A stretch of DNA of 64,000 nucleotides from PHAA01 sp022706565 (GCA_040769385.1 JAXGLD010000004.1:318855-382854); one strand, 5' to 3'; counted from the stretch's first letter, positions 17,774 to 26,607 are shown. The notes: generated by a model from the letters alone, not told the origin. Translations and numbers: made by a program.

Positions 17774-18154
17774 CTATCCCATCCAAAACTTGCGCTTGAC
17801 CCCATAAGTCCCAGCTTTACTGGGCGTGATTCCCATCTTTACGCAGTACCTTACGTATTCCTTCTCCAGTTCCTCCGATGGCTGCGGCTCATGCCCAATA
17901 ATTCTGTTGATAGCAGGATTGGTCTCCCGGCCATCCTTAGCCTTGTTGCCATCGTGTGCTACCTGGCTGTTGTATTTGTAACCTATGAATCGACTGGGAT
18001 AAAACCTGTACTCGTTATTCTTTTCAATAACCAGAAAGCAGATTCCCCTTTTGAGCAATCCCAAGGCATAATCCTTCATGCTTTCATCATCAAGATACCT
18101 ATCGATTACCTCTGAGTTCTCCTTGATTTCTTGGAAATTCTCCACTAACTGCAT
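17774..18154 (-). CDS. conserved 126-aa protein, cassette copy A
   Basis: The protein contains FYPSRFIGYK, AHDGNKAKDGRETNPAI and a C-terminal GVKRKFW. I know this pattern as a small domain occurring near or fused to nucleases, but cannot name its function. It is basic at the C-terminus with no membrane segment. The start is ATG at 18154 behind GGTGGAGAC. Copy B at 39384-39764 is the same length and very similar. It is followed 98 bases later by the GIY-YIG-like gene, an order kept in both copies, so the pair probably works together. Confidence 0.75.
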   Translation of the reverse strand: MQLVENFQEIKENSEVIDRYLDDESMKDYALGLLKRGICFLVIEKNNEYRFYPSRFIGYKYNSQVAHDGNKAKDGRETNPAINRIIGHEPQPSEELEKEYVRYCVKMGITPSKAGTYGVKRKFWMG

Positions 18155-18240
18155 GTCTCCACCACCCCATAGTATTTAATGTAGACGATATACTACACGT
18201 CCAATAAGAAAGATAAATTCGATTCTAACAGCGCGCCTTG

Positions 18241-18259
18241 GCCCCGTATTTGTCCACAT
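18241..18259 (-). promoter_or_regulatory. conserved upstream motif, copy 2 (before the 126-aa gene)
   Basis: Minus-strand reading ATGTGGACAAATACGGGGC, nearly identical to the sites at 3467-3486 and 23984-24002. It lies 87 bases upstream of the ATG at 18154. A TTAGAAT-like -10 follows about 20 bases downstream of TGGACA. It is a promoter or operator by position; not proven. Confidence 0.4.
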
Positions 18260-18279
18260 TAAGTCTCGATAATATTAGG

Positions 18280-18329
18280 GCAAATGGGACAATCTCCTGG
18301 CGCCATATTACCTAGTATGCTGTTGGTTG
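18280..18329 (+). repeat. scar of the KAP gene 3' end
   Basis: This 50-base stretch matches 5431-5480 at about 45 positions, including the last codons and stop of the KAP gene and the bases after it. The rest of the KAP gene is absent. It abuts the 3' end of the amidohydrolase copy A and is best explained by a recombination that once joined a KAP gene to this cassette. Confidence 0.8.
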
Positions 18330-18336
18330 CCCGTTC

Positions 18337-19086
18337 CTACAGATTCTCGGACAAGCTCTGAACGCCTATGACAAACTCCTTCATCAGCTCTTTTACCCGG
18401 CCAAAGCCAGCGTTCTTTTCACCGGTTGATTCATCCATATACAGGCTGCGGTTCACCTCTATCATGATCGAGCTTACCCGTTTGTCCTGTCGGTAAAAAC
18501 GTGTGGGCACAAAGGTTCCGGCAAACGGGCGATTGACTGCTACAGTAAAATACTCGGCCAACCAGTTCAACGAATAATCTCTTAGTGCTGGCGAAGTATG
18601 ATAATCACAGATCCCGAGACATATTTCCAGCCGACTAGGCTCCTGATCCAATTCATATGGTAAGGGCCGGGCGGGGAAGGAATGACAGTCTATTATCAGG
18701 CAATGGTTGTGCCGGGCCAGGCAAGCTTCAACCGCTTCCTCAAAGTATTTATGGTAAGGATCATAGTACTCGGTTAACAGGGCATCCCTGACTTCGGAGG
18801 TAACGTGTCTCAGCCTCTTCCCCGCCGACGAACGTTCATAGACAGCGCCCATGCCGACTCTCGCCATAGCCTCATCCTCATCGGACATAAATCTCTCCAT
18901 GTCAACCACCAACCGGCTTACCGGGCTCTTAATCATTCTCGCCCCGGGGACAGCAAACAGCTCATCAGTATACCTGTCTGTCATGGCCAGGAGCTCCAAT
19001 TCCAGCTCTTGTTCATCCAGCAGGATAGTTGACCTCATATCTTCTGGAATATTTAGACTGGCGTGGGGAACATGAAGTACTATCAG
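18337..19086 (-). CDS. N-formylglutamate amidohydrolase-like protein, copy A (start apparently frameshifted)
   Basis: The product matches copy B (37818-38573) almost throughout. It contains HVPHASL, with the zinc-binding His of the N-formylglutamate amidohydrolase/HutG-like fold, then DCHSFP and ICLGICDYHT. The family removes N-formyl or related acyl groups by zinc hydrolysis; the natural substrate here is unknown. Copy B begins with an ATG before HVPHAS. In copy A the coupled ATG at 19093 is one base out of frame, as if a G were inserted near 19087. In-frame initiation would need CTG at 19086 or an internal ATG at 19038, which would delete the HVPHAS motif. It is either a pseudogene or uses a weak start. 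Confidence 0.7.
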   Translation of the reverse strand: MIVLHVPHASLNIPEDMRSTILLDEQELELELLAMTDRYTDELFAVPGARMIKSPVSRLVVDMERFMSDEDEAMARVGMGAVYERSSAGKRLRHVTSEVRDALLTEYYDPYHKYFEEAVEACLARHNHCLIIDCHSFPARPLPYELDQEPSRLEICLGICDYHTSPALRDYSLNWLAEYFTVAVNRPFAGTFVPTRFYRQDKRVSSIMIEVNRSLYMDESTGEKNAGFGRVKELMKEFVIGVQSLSENL

Positions 19087-19092
19087 CTTCCA

Positions 19093-19866
19093 TCACCTGC
19101 ATTCAAAAGAAGCTCTGCAGGCATCGATGAAATCGGCCTTTTCCCCAATGATCTTTATACCATCAAGATAGAAATTGCCCGAGCAGATTAGCCAGAAAAC
19201 CTTATCGACGTGAAATGGTGTAATATCACAGGATTCTGCCATCCGAATGATTGCCTTGTAGACCTCATATTGGTCTTTTTCACAGATTCCGCAGGCACTG
19301 AAAACATCGATTAAATGAGTATCGGGTTTGGGGTACTGCATATATCCAATCTCTTTAAGAAAATCGCATGCTAACGCAAAACCCATTCCTTTTATCTCCT
19401 TCTTTAGCAAGAGGGGCAGGGCCATGCTGGCCGATTCTTTTTGGTAGGATGATACGAAGTTGCGAAAATCATTGATATCCTTGAAAACGGCCATCCATCG
19501 ACATGCAGAAATAATGTATTTCGCATATTGTAGCCAGAGATTCCGAGGGTTTTCTGGATTTTTGATTGGAAATGAACCAACAAACTCACCATATAGACTG
19601 TCTACGTCATGGTTTTCTAGTGTTTTCTTTGGATCGAAATCAAACAGTATTTTTTCAAAATCCGCGTTGTAAATCTGGAATTTGATCACCTTGGACATCA
19701 TATTACGATTCTGCAAGGAGCGGCACATAATCTTAAAAATGTCATTAATCGTATTGCAAGGTTTCGGGCCGCTTAAGTATTTTTCTATGTCGATTTCATC
19801 GGGTGTCATGTTTTTGAGATATTCTTCTGCACATCCATACGTTCTCGCCAAACATTCTTTGTCCAA
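19093..19866 (-). CDS. HhH-GPD-type DNA glycosylase-like protein
   Basis: The 257-aa protein has a helix-hairpin-helix-GPD region in its second half: KEIKGMGFALACDFLKEIGY (the hairpin), followed by YPKPDTHLIDVF, where the Asp fits the catalytic residue of HhH glycosylases. There is no C-terminal iron-sulphur Cys cluster. Such enzymes excise damaged or modified bases. The N-terminal half is helical and unassigned. The start is TTG at 19866 with GGGGGG upstream. Its stop overlaps the out-of-frame ATG of the amidohydrolase. It is followed upstream by two PD-(D/E)XK genes and a NERD helicase in the same direction, suggesting one operon. Confidence 0.75.
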   Translation of the reverse strand: MDKECLARTYGCAEEYLKNMTPDEIDIEKYLSGPKPCNTINDIFKIMCRSLQNRNMMSKVIKFQIYNADFEKILFDFDPKKTLENHDVDSLYGEFVGSFPIKNPENPRNLWLQYAKYIISACRWMAVFKDINDFRNFVSSYQKESASMALPLLLKKEIKGMGFALACDFLKEIGYMQYPKPDTHLIDVFSACGICEKDQYEVYKAIIRMAESCDITPFHVDKVFWLICSGNFYLDGIKIIGEKADFIDACRASFECR

Positions 19867-19945
19867 CTCTCAAACCCCCCAACCATATTTCCCAATTGCA
19901 ATATCAAGTTACTTTCTTCCTTGTGCTTAATTCCTGCGTTCCTCG

Positions 19946-21106
19946 TCAATCTATGCCCGATGGCGATTTTGATTCACTTTCGGCTTCATAATAAAACCAC
20001 TCAAATGCGTCCAAGAACTTGTCCAACTCTTCCTTTTTAGTTAGCAATTCGATCGGGAAACCCTGCCCTTTATTGATTGATTCTTCTGGTAAGGACAAAC
20101 CCTTGATCTTGTTTAAGCGCAGTATTAATTCGAATCTTTTGCTTTCACTATCGAATGGCGGAGTGCTCCGCATAAGATCAAATTGGAGGGTGATGGTTCC
20201 ATCAGTCCAGATAATGTATGCATTGCCGTTTCCTGATCCGTTATCATGATAATGGTACAGTGAACCAAATTTGCGACCTTTGCCATACTTGCTTTTGAAA
20301 CCTTTAACCTTAGCCCAGGTAATTATCTTTTTAACCACACTTGTCACTTCAGAACCATATTTTTTATTCAGTTCGTCACACAAGGACTGTTCATCCCATT
20401 TCCTGCTACCCCCGGTAGGCGACTTATTCTCAGTATTTGCGGTCAATCCAATTACTCTTGGCACCAAAGTTTTCAGTCCTTCATTTACGAATTGCCTGAT
20501 TTCAATGGCTAGAACCTCAGCGGGGTTCATTTGAACATTCATAAATTCAACTATTCTCTTTAGCTCCGGTGGTATTATATCGGCAATAAAAATCATTCTA
20601 ATTCGGCCCAGTTTCAGGTTGTCGTTTGCCAGACTCCAAAATTGTTCTGGATAATAATCCTCGCCCAGGTGTTCAGCCAAGACCTGCGCCGGATCCCGTC
20701 CTTCATTCTTGCAGTTCAACTCGAACTGATTTTGAAAAGTCTCTATTGGCCAATAGACGACCGCATTTGCTGCATAATCCATCATCTGCCCTACTACTTC
20801 CCGGCGAATACGCGTATCACTGCTGCGTTTTACTTCAATCAATGTCGGAATAGCATCCTGATCGAGAAAAAGGTGATCAACTGACCAACGCCCACTACCA
20901 CCCTCCTCTGAAGATATGGATGCCTCCCTTGTCATTAACAACCACCGCCGAGGATACGTACTGTTGATCTGATCACCTGCCATGAGATTTGGATATTTAG
21001 CAATGAGTTCTTGTAGTATGTCCTCTGAATCATTCGCTTGTTGCTTCATCTCAATAAGGTGACCATTATCTTGAATTAGAAAAATGCCTCCATTCACTGT
21101 CTTCAC
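19946..21106 (-). CDS. PD-(D/E)XK nuclease-like protein, 386 aa
   Basis: The N-terminal ~170 residues include ILQELIAKYPNLM and a nuclease-like core, SVDHLFLD followed by IPTLIEVKRSSD and a Gln-containing helix, RREVVGQMMDYAA. This is the D…E-x-K arrangement of the PD-(D/E)XK fold, as in NucS/DUF91-like endonucleases. The C-terminal ~130 residues form a separate domain (GSLYHYHDNG, AYIIWTDGTITLQF). The first start is GTG at 21106. A second GTG at 21097 has a better-placed GGGGTG and may be the true one. It lies 53 bases downstream of the next nuclease-like gene. Confidence 0.8.
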   Translation of the reverse strand: MKTVNGGIFLIQDNGHLIEMKQQANDSEDILQELIAKYPNLMAGDQINSTYPRRWLLMTREASISSEEGGSGRWSVDHLFLDQDAIPTLIEVKRSSDTRIRREVVGQMMDYAANAVVYWPIETFQNQFELNCKNEGRDPAQVLAEHLGEDYYPEQFWSLANDNLKLGRIRMIFIADIIPPELKRIVEFMNVQMNPAEVLAIEIRQFVNEGLKTLVPRVIGLTANTENKSPTGGSRKWDEQSLCDELNKKYGSEVTSVVKKIITWAKVKGFKSKYGKGRKFGSLYHYHDNGSGNGNAYIIWTDGTITLQFDLMRSTPPFDSESKRFELILRLNKIKGLSLPEESINKGQGFPIELLTKKEELDKFLDAFEWFYYEAESESKSPSGID

Positions 21107-21159
21107 CCCAATCAGATAAAATAAACAAATCTTAGTTCTTCCGAACCACCTGGTAATTG

Positions 21160-22083
21160 CTACTTGTAAAGGGTGAAATTTACCTGGTATCTGTAGAATT
21201 CAATATTAGATGCCACAGATAAGGCCCTTCTAATTTTTAGATCATCATCCAGTCCTATAATTACTCCTTTAACTATCTGGCCTTCTTCCGCCAATTCCTC
21301 TTTCACGTAACCCATGTAGCGCTGAATTTGCCCAACCACATTATCGCTGACCCGCCCCTTTTTCAACTCAACTACCAGCAACTCCTTTTTATCTTTGCTG
21401 ATTGCCAGTATGTCCAATGGGCCCGTATCACTCGGGAACTGCTGTCCGACCAATTCACCCTCTTCTTCATAGATGTCGTAGGTTTTTCCCAATTCAGTTT
21501 TCGCCCAATTTTTGACAAGGAAATCTTCCAGGTGCTTCTCCAAAGCAAACACTACCGGATCCTCGACTGTCTCATCAGTTGAAATTATTGTTGGAGGAGT
21601 CGTGCCGGCGATCAACGTTTCTAATTCATTACTATGCTTTGTGATATCACTGATGGTTCCTATCGATCCGGTCGAACTCTTCAACGCGTCGCTCATCACT
21701 GCTCGTTCGATGGTTTGGGAATACCATTTCACAGTACGGCGATGTGGTAGGTTAGTATTTGCATAATAAGAGTACTCATCTAGGATCTCCCCGATATAAT
21801 AGCTTCCAGAACCGTTAGGGCTGAGGATCATATCTCCAATCTTCATCCCCTTACCCAGAGTCCAAAGAGACCCACAGGCTAATCCTGCTGCTATTCTTGA
21901 TTTATCCGGTCTGTGTTTAATATAGATAGGAATATATTTCTGATTAAACGCCTTCCAATTATCGGGGAATTGCCCGGTCAAATCATCACCGGGCAGAAAA
22001 TCCACACCGATAAAGTTTCCCTTATAAGACTCGTCGGCAAATATGCTTTTGCGTCCCAACATTATCCGATAATACTTTTTCAT
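21160..22083 (-). CDS. PD-(D/E)XK (NucS/DUF91-like) endonuclease with N-terminal PUA-like region
   Basis: The C-terminal half holds a clear nuclease core: TGPLDILAI, then LLVVELKKGRVSD, then QIQRYMGYV, the D…ExK plus Gln arrangement of DUF91/NucS-like PD-(D/E)XK enzymes. The N-terminal half (MLGRKSIFADE, GVDFLPGDDLTG, AAGLACGSLWTL, GDMILSPNGSGSYYIGEI) is a small beta-rich module that resembles the modified-base-reading modules of other restriction proteins. The start is ATG at 22083 with GGGGGG four bases before. It lies 43 bases after the NERD-UvrD gene. The role in restriction is inferred. Confidence 0.82.
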   Translation of the reverse strand: MKKYYRIMLGRKSIFADESYKGNFIGVDFLPGDDLTGQFPDNWKAFNQKYIPIYIKHRPDKSRIAAGLACGSLWTLGKGMKIGDMILSPNGSGSYYIGEILDEYSYYANTNLPHRRTVKWYSQTIERAVMSDALKSSTGSIGTISDITKHSNELETLIAGTTPPTIISTDETVEDPVVFALEKHLEDFLVKNWAKTELGKTYDIYEEEGELVGQQFPSDTGPLDILAISKDKKELLVVELKKGRVSDNVVGQIQRYMGYVKEELAEEGQIVKGVIIGLDDDLKIRRALSVASNIEFYRYQVNFTLYK

Positions 22084-22126
22084 AAAACCCCCCCATCAAT
22101 GAACACTTGTAAATATTTTTCTAATG

Positions 22127-23938
22127 TTAGGTCAAACCATCCAGATACTCTGTAAACAAGGAGTTTCCGCTATAAGTCAGATAGAGATAATCCACAGCTC
22201 TCGTTAGGGCTATATACATAAGCGATACCTCCCTTTGTAAATCATCAACCAATGTAAACGGGAAATTGTCAACATTACATATGAATACAACTTTGAATTC
22301 CAAGCCCTTTGCACTTTCAACCGTGCTTAATTTCACTCCATCTTCCTTACGGCGGAAATTACGTTTACTCCAATTGTTCTCTGCCAGCCAGTAGTGGGGT
22401 ATCTTCTTCGACCGCAGTATCTTTTGTAAAGTATCCACATACGCAGTATCGAATTGTTTTACTCTATAAAGAATCGCTATATCCTCGTATCCGATCCCTT
22501 CGTCATCGTGTAGCCTAATGATTTCCTCACCAATGTATTTAGCTTCAGTCACAAAGTTCTTAAATCTCTTGATTACTGGTAAGGGACCATGGCGATTAGC
22601 ACTCCGCGGAGGAATAATCTCCATAGCTCCATCTTTTAGGGCAGGTTTAACCCCTTTGGAGAAGTGTTGGTAGAAATCCCAGGCAAATACGATTATCTCC
22701 AAGGTGTTTCGATAATTGATGTTAAGGATTTTTGACCGGCCTTGGAATGACAGGCCTATTTCCTTGGATAGGCTTTTGCGGTGATAGATCTGCTGAGCGC
22801 GATCTTCAACAAGTAGGAGAGAGTTAGTGTTAGGATTTAGTGAATGATAAACCAGTTTCAACCAGGATGGTTCAAAATCCTGCCCTTCATCAATTAGGAT
22901 AGCATCGTATTTCTTAGATTCTATAAGGCCGGATTCAATCTGCTGCAATATCTCATCTATAAGGGCATCGTCCCTCAATCCCCAGTTTTTATAAGACCAG
23001 TTGTGAAAGTTATCAACCTCGATTTCATCCTTAGTTTCAATGTCTATGTCTTTAATTATCTGACGGATGAAAGTAGCCAAGGATATATTGTAACATAAGA
23101 CTAATATCTTCCATCCCGGTTGGCACTGGGCCAGATATTTTGCCCGGCACGCCAAAACCAGTGTCTTTCCACTACCAGCTACTCCGCGCAATAATCGATG
23201 CTTGTCTCCTAGAGCCTTAGCCAAGTTTTCCTGATATAAATCCATTACTATTACGTCCCGTAAAGAAAACAGAACCTGTTCTTCGTAGATAACCGGCTTC
23301 TCTTCTTGTTTAGCACTTATGCGTATTTCGGGGAAAAGAATATAACGGATTAATTTTAGATCATTTTCAGTAAGCGCTTCCCGAATAGGAAATCTAATCG
23401 GGAACATATTTTGTATTCTGTTAAGCAAATGCTCTTCCGAATAAGCGTCGTTTTCTGGATCAACTTCATCGCGGGCCAGAACCAACTCGGGGGGAATGAT
23501 ATTATATAGTCCGGTCTCAACCAAGTCTCTTTGGGTAAGCTTAGTGAAGACTACGCCATAACCGTAAGGGAATCGAAGATTTCCCTGATATGGTCCTTCT
23601 TGAACAACCAATTGACTATCCTTCTTTAGAACATTACTGATTTCTTGGGCATACTTTCTAGCCTGGGACAAAGGACTAATATGTTTCACAATGTTGCCGT
23701 TTATCTGCAGCACCCATTCATCCTGATTTGCAGCTAATAGCGTGGATTTGGAATAATCTTTAACTTCAAGAACAACAAATCCTATATCTGGGCCTATAAT
23801 GACGAAATCAGGTCGACGATTTCTTATTATCGGTTCCCTGTAGACCACATAATCATCAGGTAAACCTTTTAGCGTATTGAACAATATGGTTTCCCCTCGC
23901 GTACCGGAGCGGAAATATTCGGGTATCATCTGAGCCAA
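22127..23938 (-). CDS. NERD-domain UvrD-like helicase
   Basis: Residues ~10-120 are a NERD nuclease-related domain (RPDFVIIG, VVLEVKDY). From ~250 there is a superfamily 1 helicase: Walker A GVAGSGKT, LIDEGQDF as Walker B with the UvrD-like Glu, NINYRNT, and at the end STVESAKGLEFKVVF and YIALTRAVDYLYL as motifs V/VI. NERD plus UvrD proteins probably cut and unwind DNA and are common in defence islands. The start is TTG at 23938, six bases after GGGGGG. It is the first gene of the unit running down to the HhH glycosylase at 19093. A conserved motif lies 46 bases upstream. Confidence 0.9.
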   Translation of the reverse strand: MAQMIPEYFRSGTRGETILFNTLKGLPDDYVVYREPIIRNRRPDFVIIGPDIGFVVLEVKDYSKSTLLAANQDEWVLQINGNIVKHISPLSQARKYAQEISNVLKKDSQLVVQEGPYQGNLRFPYGYGVVFTKLTQRDLVETGLYNIIPPELVLARDEVDPENDAYSEEHLLNRIQNMFPIRFPIREALTENDLKLIRYILFPEIRISAKQEEKPVIYEEQVLFSLRDVIVMDLYQENLAKALGDKHRLLRGVAGSGKTLVLACRAKYLAQCQPGWKILVLCYNISLATFIRQIIKDIDIETKDEIEVDNFHNWSYKNWGLRDDALIDEILQQIESGLIESKKYDAILIDEGQDFEPSWLKLVYHSLNPNTNSLLLVEDRAQQIYHRKSLSKEIGLSFQGRSKILNINYRNTLEIIVFAWDFYQHFSKGVKPALKDGAMEIIPPRSANRHGPLPVIKRFKNFVTEAKYIGEEIIRLHDDEGIGYEDIAILYRVKQFDTAYVDTLQKILRSKKIPHYWLAENNWSKRNFRRKEDGVKLSTVESAKGLEFKVVFICNVDNFPFTLVDDLQREVSLMYIALTRAVDYLYLTYSGNSLFTEYLDGLT

Positions 23939-23983
23939 AATAATCCCCCCTAAAAAACTTACAGTCTCGTTCTATTTAAACTT

Positions 23984-24002
23984 CGCCCGTATTCGTCTAC
24001 AT
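23984..24002 (-). promoter_or_regulatory. conserved upstream motif, copy 3 (before the NERD helicase)
   Basis: Minus-strand reading ATGTAGACGAATACGGGCG, the most divergent of the three copies (others at 3467-3486 and 18241-18259). It is 46 bases from the TTG start. An upstream TTTAGACAAAATAT resembles a second half-site. Confidence 0.35.
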
Positions 24003-24133
24003 CCTGCATATTTTGTCTAAATTTAGTAACCCCCATATAGAAATACGATGGTGACGATTTGAATTAATCATTAAACCAAGCAAATATCTGGACAAAAGTA
24101 AGAGTAGGCATCCGCTTTGCCGCCGGCGCCCTT

Positions 24134-24189
24134 ATATAGGAAAAAAGTCGTAATATTTTTCCTATGTCGTGTTTACATAGGAAAAATCA
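24134..24189. repeat. 56-base dispersed repeat, copy 1
   Basis: It matches 55713-55768 at 54 of 56 positions. It contains the inverted repeat ATAGGAAAAA/TTTTTCCTAT around a ten-base spacer, then a third ATAGGAAAAA box in direct orientation. The two copies bracket 31.5 kb and lie in otherwise unrelated flanks. Confidence 0.8.
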
Positions 24190-24350
24190 GGACCGCGGAC
24201 CTACGTAATAATGTTGCGGCTGGCAGGCGGCGATTTGACGAAACAAGAATTGACTCAATGGTTGAAAGTGCACGTCGAAGAAAGCTAGGGGGATGAGTAT
24301 CCACCTGCCCACCCATCGGCCCCCCGCGCCAAATATGTTAGCATTAGAGC

Positions 24351-25478
24351 ATGAATAAACACGATCATGACCACAAAGGCAGATCTCTCATTAAAGACAT
24401 ATCCTCCAACCAAATTGCGATGGCATTTACCGGCAGTTTTTTGGGTGCCGGTTTCGTGTCGGGACAAGAGCTGACCCAGTTCTTTGCTGTATTCGGAGGT
24501 TATGGGCTGCTGGGCATGGTGGCAGCGGTCATAATGCTCCTGACCTTGAGTTGCCTGGTCATGAAGATCGCCCGGCAGACCGGAATCATAGAGTTTGAAA
24601 GAATCATCGTAAGGAAAGAAAAGCCCTGGCTTAGGGCCATCTTCGGCGGGGTATTCATCTTCTTCCTGTTCGGGGTGGTGGTGGTCATGACCGCGGGGGC
24701 GGGAGCGCTGCTGAAACAGGTATTCGGTCTCCCAAAAGTCTGGGGAAATGCATTTATGGCCGTATGTTTGGCCATACTGGGTTTGTGGGAAGCCAAAGGG
24801 GTGCTGAACGTATTCCGGATCACTGTCCCCTGCCTAATAGTGGTGGCGATGATCACCGGCGTCTGGTCATTCTTCATCTTTGAAGGAAACGGGGTGGTGG
24901 CCCGGCCCTTTTCCGGGGCCAATCCACTGCTGGGCAACTGGCTGTTTGCCACCGTCGCCTTCGTATCCTACAACATGATGGTGGCCATATCGATACTGGT
25001 GCCGATCGCACCGGATGTGAAGGCGGAAAAGACCATCGACCAGGGGATCCTCCAAGGGGCGGTACAATTGCTGGTCGCGTTCGTATGTATCCTGCTCCCC
25101 CTCATAATGAACCAGAACATGCTGGCCGGGGCGGATCTGCCCATGCTTATGCTGGCCGAAAGAATCGCCCCGGTATGGGGGATAGTCTATGCGGTCCTGT
25201 TACTGTGCGGAATGTTCGGGAGTGGATTAGCCTGTCTCTTCGGGGTAACCGTCCGCATCAAGAAAATCGCCAGGAATACCAGGGGAAGCACCCTGACATT
25301 GGGGTTGGTGGCGGCGGCCTTCGTCGGCAGCCTGGCGGGCTTCAAAGAGCTGATCGCCACCGCATTCCCGGTATTTGGCTATGTCGGTTTCCTGGCCATG
25401 ATCGGTATCGTGCTGCATTATGTTTCTCTGCGGAAGGAAACCAGCATCGATATCAGCGGCACCAAATTCAATCCGTGA
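24351..25478 (+). CDS. ykvI: YkvI family membrane protein
   Basis: The 375-aa protein has about ten hydrophobic segments and the family-typical N-terminal helix with GSFLGAGFVSGQELTQFF. Later segments include VSYNMMVAISILVPIAPDV and GMFGSGLACLFGV. This is the layout of YkvI, a group related to amino-acid/APC-type transporters and spore-germination permeases; the substrate is unknown. It is an inner-membrane protein with a His/Asp-rich cytoplasmic start. No strong ribosome binding site precedes the ATG at 24351. It is followed on the same strand by the hydrolase gene. It looks like ordinary chromosomal content inside the island. Confidence 0.87.
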   Translation: MNKHDHDHKGRSLIKDISSNQIAMAFTGSFLGAGFVSGQELTQFFAVFGGYGLLGMVAAVIMLLTLSCLVMKIARQTGIIEFERIIVRKEKPWLRAIFGGVFIFFLFGVVVVMTAGAGALLKQVFGLPKVWGNAFMAVCLAILGLWEAKGVLNVFRITVPCLIVVAMITGVWSFFIFEGNGVVARPFSGANPLLGNWLFATVAFVSYNMMVAISILVPIAPDVKAEKTIDQGILQGAVQLLVAFVCILLPLIMNQNMLAGADLPMLMLAERIAPVWGIVYAVLLLCGMFGSGLACLFGVTVRIKKIARNTRGSTLTLGLVAAAFVGSLAGFKELIATAFPVFGYVGFLAMIGIVLHYVSLRKETSIDISGTKFNP

Positions 25479-25570
25479 TGCCCCTGTCTAAGAAGTGGTG
25501 AATCGAACTGCCGGGTCAAGAGGACTACAGGAAAACGAGGATACCGGCAGACAAGGAGGTACAAACGGCA

Positions 25571-26503
25571 ATGGCTGACAGGTTGGAACCGGAAGGAACA
25601 TCTGCCGGGGTGGAAAACGTACCCGGAATGCGTCATCATCTCTTGAACGTCTGCGGCGGACCGCTGTCGGTATACGAAGCCGGCGAGCCGGGCAGGCCAC
25701 CGGTGGTGATGCTGCACGGGGCCATGTATGACGAGGCCAGGTTCAGCTGGGACCAGATGTTCCCGTTCCTCAGCCGGTACTATCACGTGTTTGCGCTCGA
25801 TATACCGAGGCATGGGAAATCGAGGCCCTGGGAAGGCCATATGGGCCACAGCCGGTTGATGGACATTTTGAACCACACCTTCGGACAGCTGCAGCTTGGT
25901 GAATTCAGCCTGGTGGGCCTTTCCATGGGTGGTGCCCTCAGTATCGAGTACGCTTCACTATATCCGCATCAAGTAAAGTCGATGGTCCTCTTTGAACCTG
26001 GAGGGCTGGGAGACAAGCTCGATCACCAATTGTTCACCTGGTTATATATCAAGACCCCCGGAATGCTCCGGATGCTCAACCGCAGGTATGTCAAAATGGA
26101 CGATACCCGCTTGGAAAGACTACTGAAATCTATTTTTGTTGGTGGCTCCGAGCCCACCGACCCCGAACGGTTGGTGGCAATCCTCAAACAGGAGATAAAG
26201 GGCAAGCATGAACATGCCGAGAAAGATTTGGACGACTGGCAGCTGGACAGCATCGGCCCATTCAGGCTGAAGTGGAACCTTCTGGATAGGATTCCCTTGA
26301 TAAAATGTCCGACTTTGTGGCTTAGAGGGGCGGACAGTGAACTGGTAAAACAGCACGAGATGGAAAGAGCAGTGAAGCTGGCAGTTAGTGGCGGGGCAAA
26401 GGCAGAACTAAAACTGATTCAGCATGCCGGGCATCTCTTGCCCCTGGAAAGGCCGGCCGAAGCAAATGCTGCCGTAAAGGAGTTCCTGGACCGGATAATG
26501 TAG
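25571..26503 (+). CDS. alpha/beta hydrolase
   Basis: The 310-aa protein has the alpha/beta hydrolase pattern: VVMLHGAMYDEARF (oxyanion region), the nucleophile elbow GLSMGG near residue 122, LWLRGADSELV with the likely acidic residue, and QHAGHLLPLERP with the catalytic His. It probably hydrolyses a small ester or amide; the substrate cannot be read from the sequence. There is no signal peptide. The ATG at 25571 follows AAGGAGGT by ten bases. It is 92 bases after ykvI and possibly cotranscribed. Confidence 0.88.
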   Translation: MADRLEPEGTSAGVENVPGMRHHLLNVCGGPLSVYEAGEPGRPPVVMLHGAMYDEARFSWDQMFPFLSRYYHVFALDIPRHGKSRPWEGHMGHSRLMDILNHTFGQLQLGEFSLVGLSMGGALSIEYASLYPHQVKSMVLFEPGGLGDKLDHQLFTWLYIKTPGMLRMLNRRYVKMDDTRLERLLKSIFVGGSEPTDPERLVAILKQEIKGKHEHAEKDLDDWQLDSIGPFRLKWNLLDRIPLIKCPTLWLRGADSELVKQHEMERAVKLAVSGGAKAELKLIQHAGHLLPLERPAEANAAVKEFLDRIM

Positions 26504-26543
26504 GAAGAAGCCAGACGGCCTCTAGCCACGAAAGGGAAATCCG

Positions 26544-26607
26544 CTACACCGACACCGCCTCCTGTAGCACGAAGCCCGGCATGGGCTGGTGCATCTTCCA
26601 AACGATA
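26544..26607 (-). repeat. 64-base copy of the 3' end of a DUF3427 helicase
   Basis: It matches 34894-34957 at about 60 of 64 positions, that is, the last codons and stop of the helicase remnant there (WKMHQPMPGFVLQEA). Nothing else of the helicase is present. The two copies flank the 8.3-kb MazEF/SMC-like/SWIM block in direct orientation. Confidence 0.8.

Larger units (their letters stand above)
23939..24350. other. intergenic region with conserved motif, 56-base repeat and coding relic
   Basis: Between the minus-strand NERD helicase and the plus-strand YkvI gene there are 412 bases without an intact gene. It holds the conserved upstream motif (23984-24002), one copy of a 56-base repeat (24134-24189), and downstream of the repeat an open stretch to about 24300 without a clear start (…IGKIRTADLRNNVAAG…). 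The latter is probably a relic. Confidence 0.5.
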
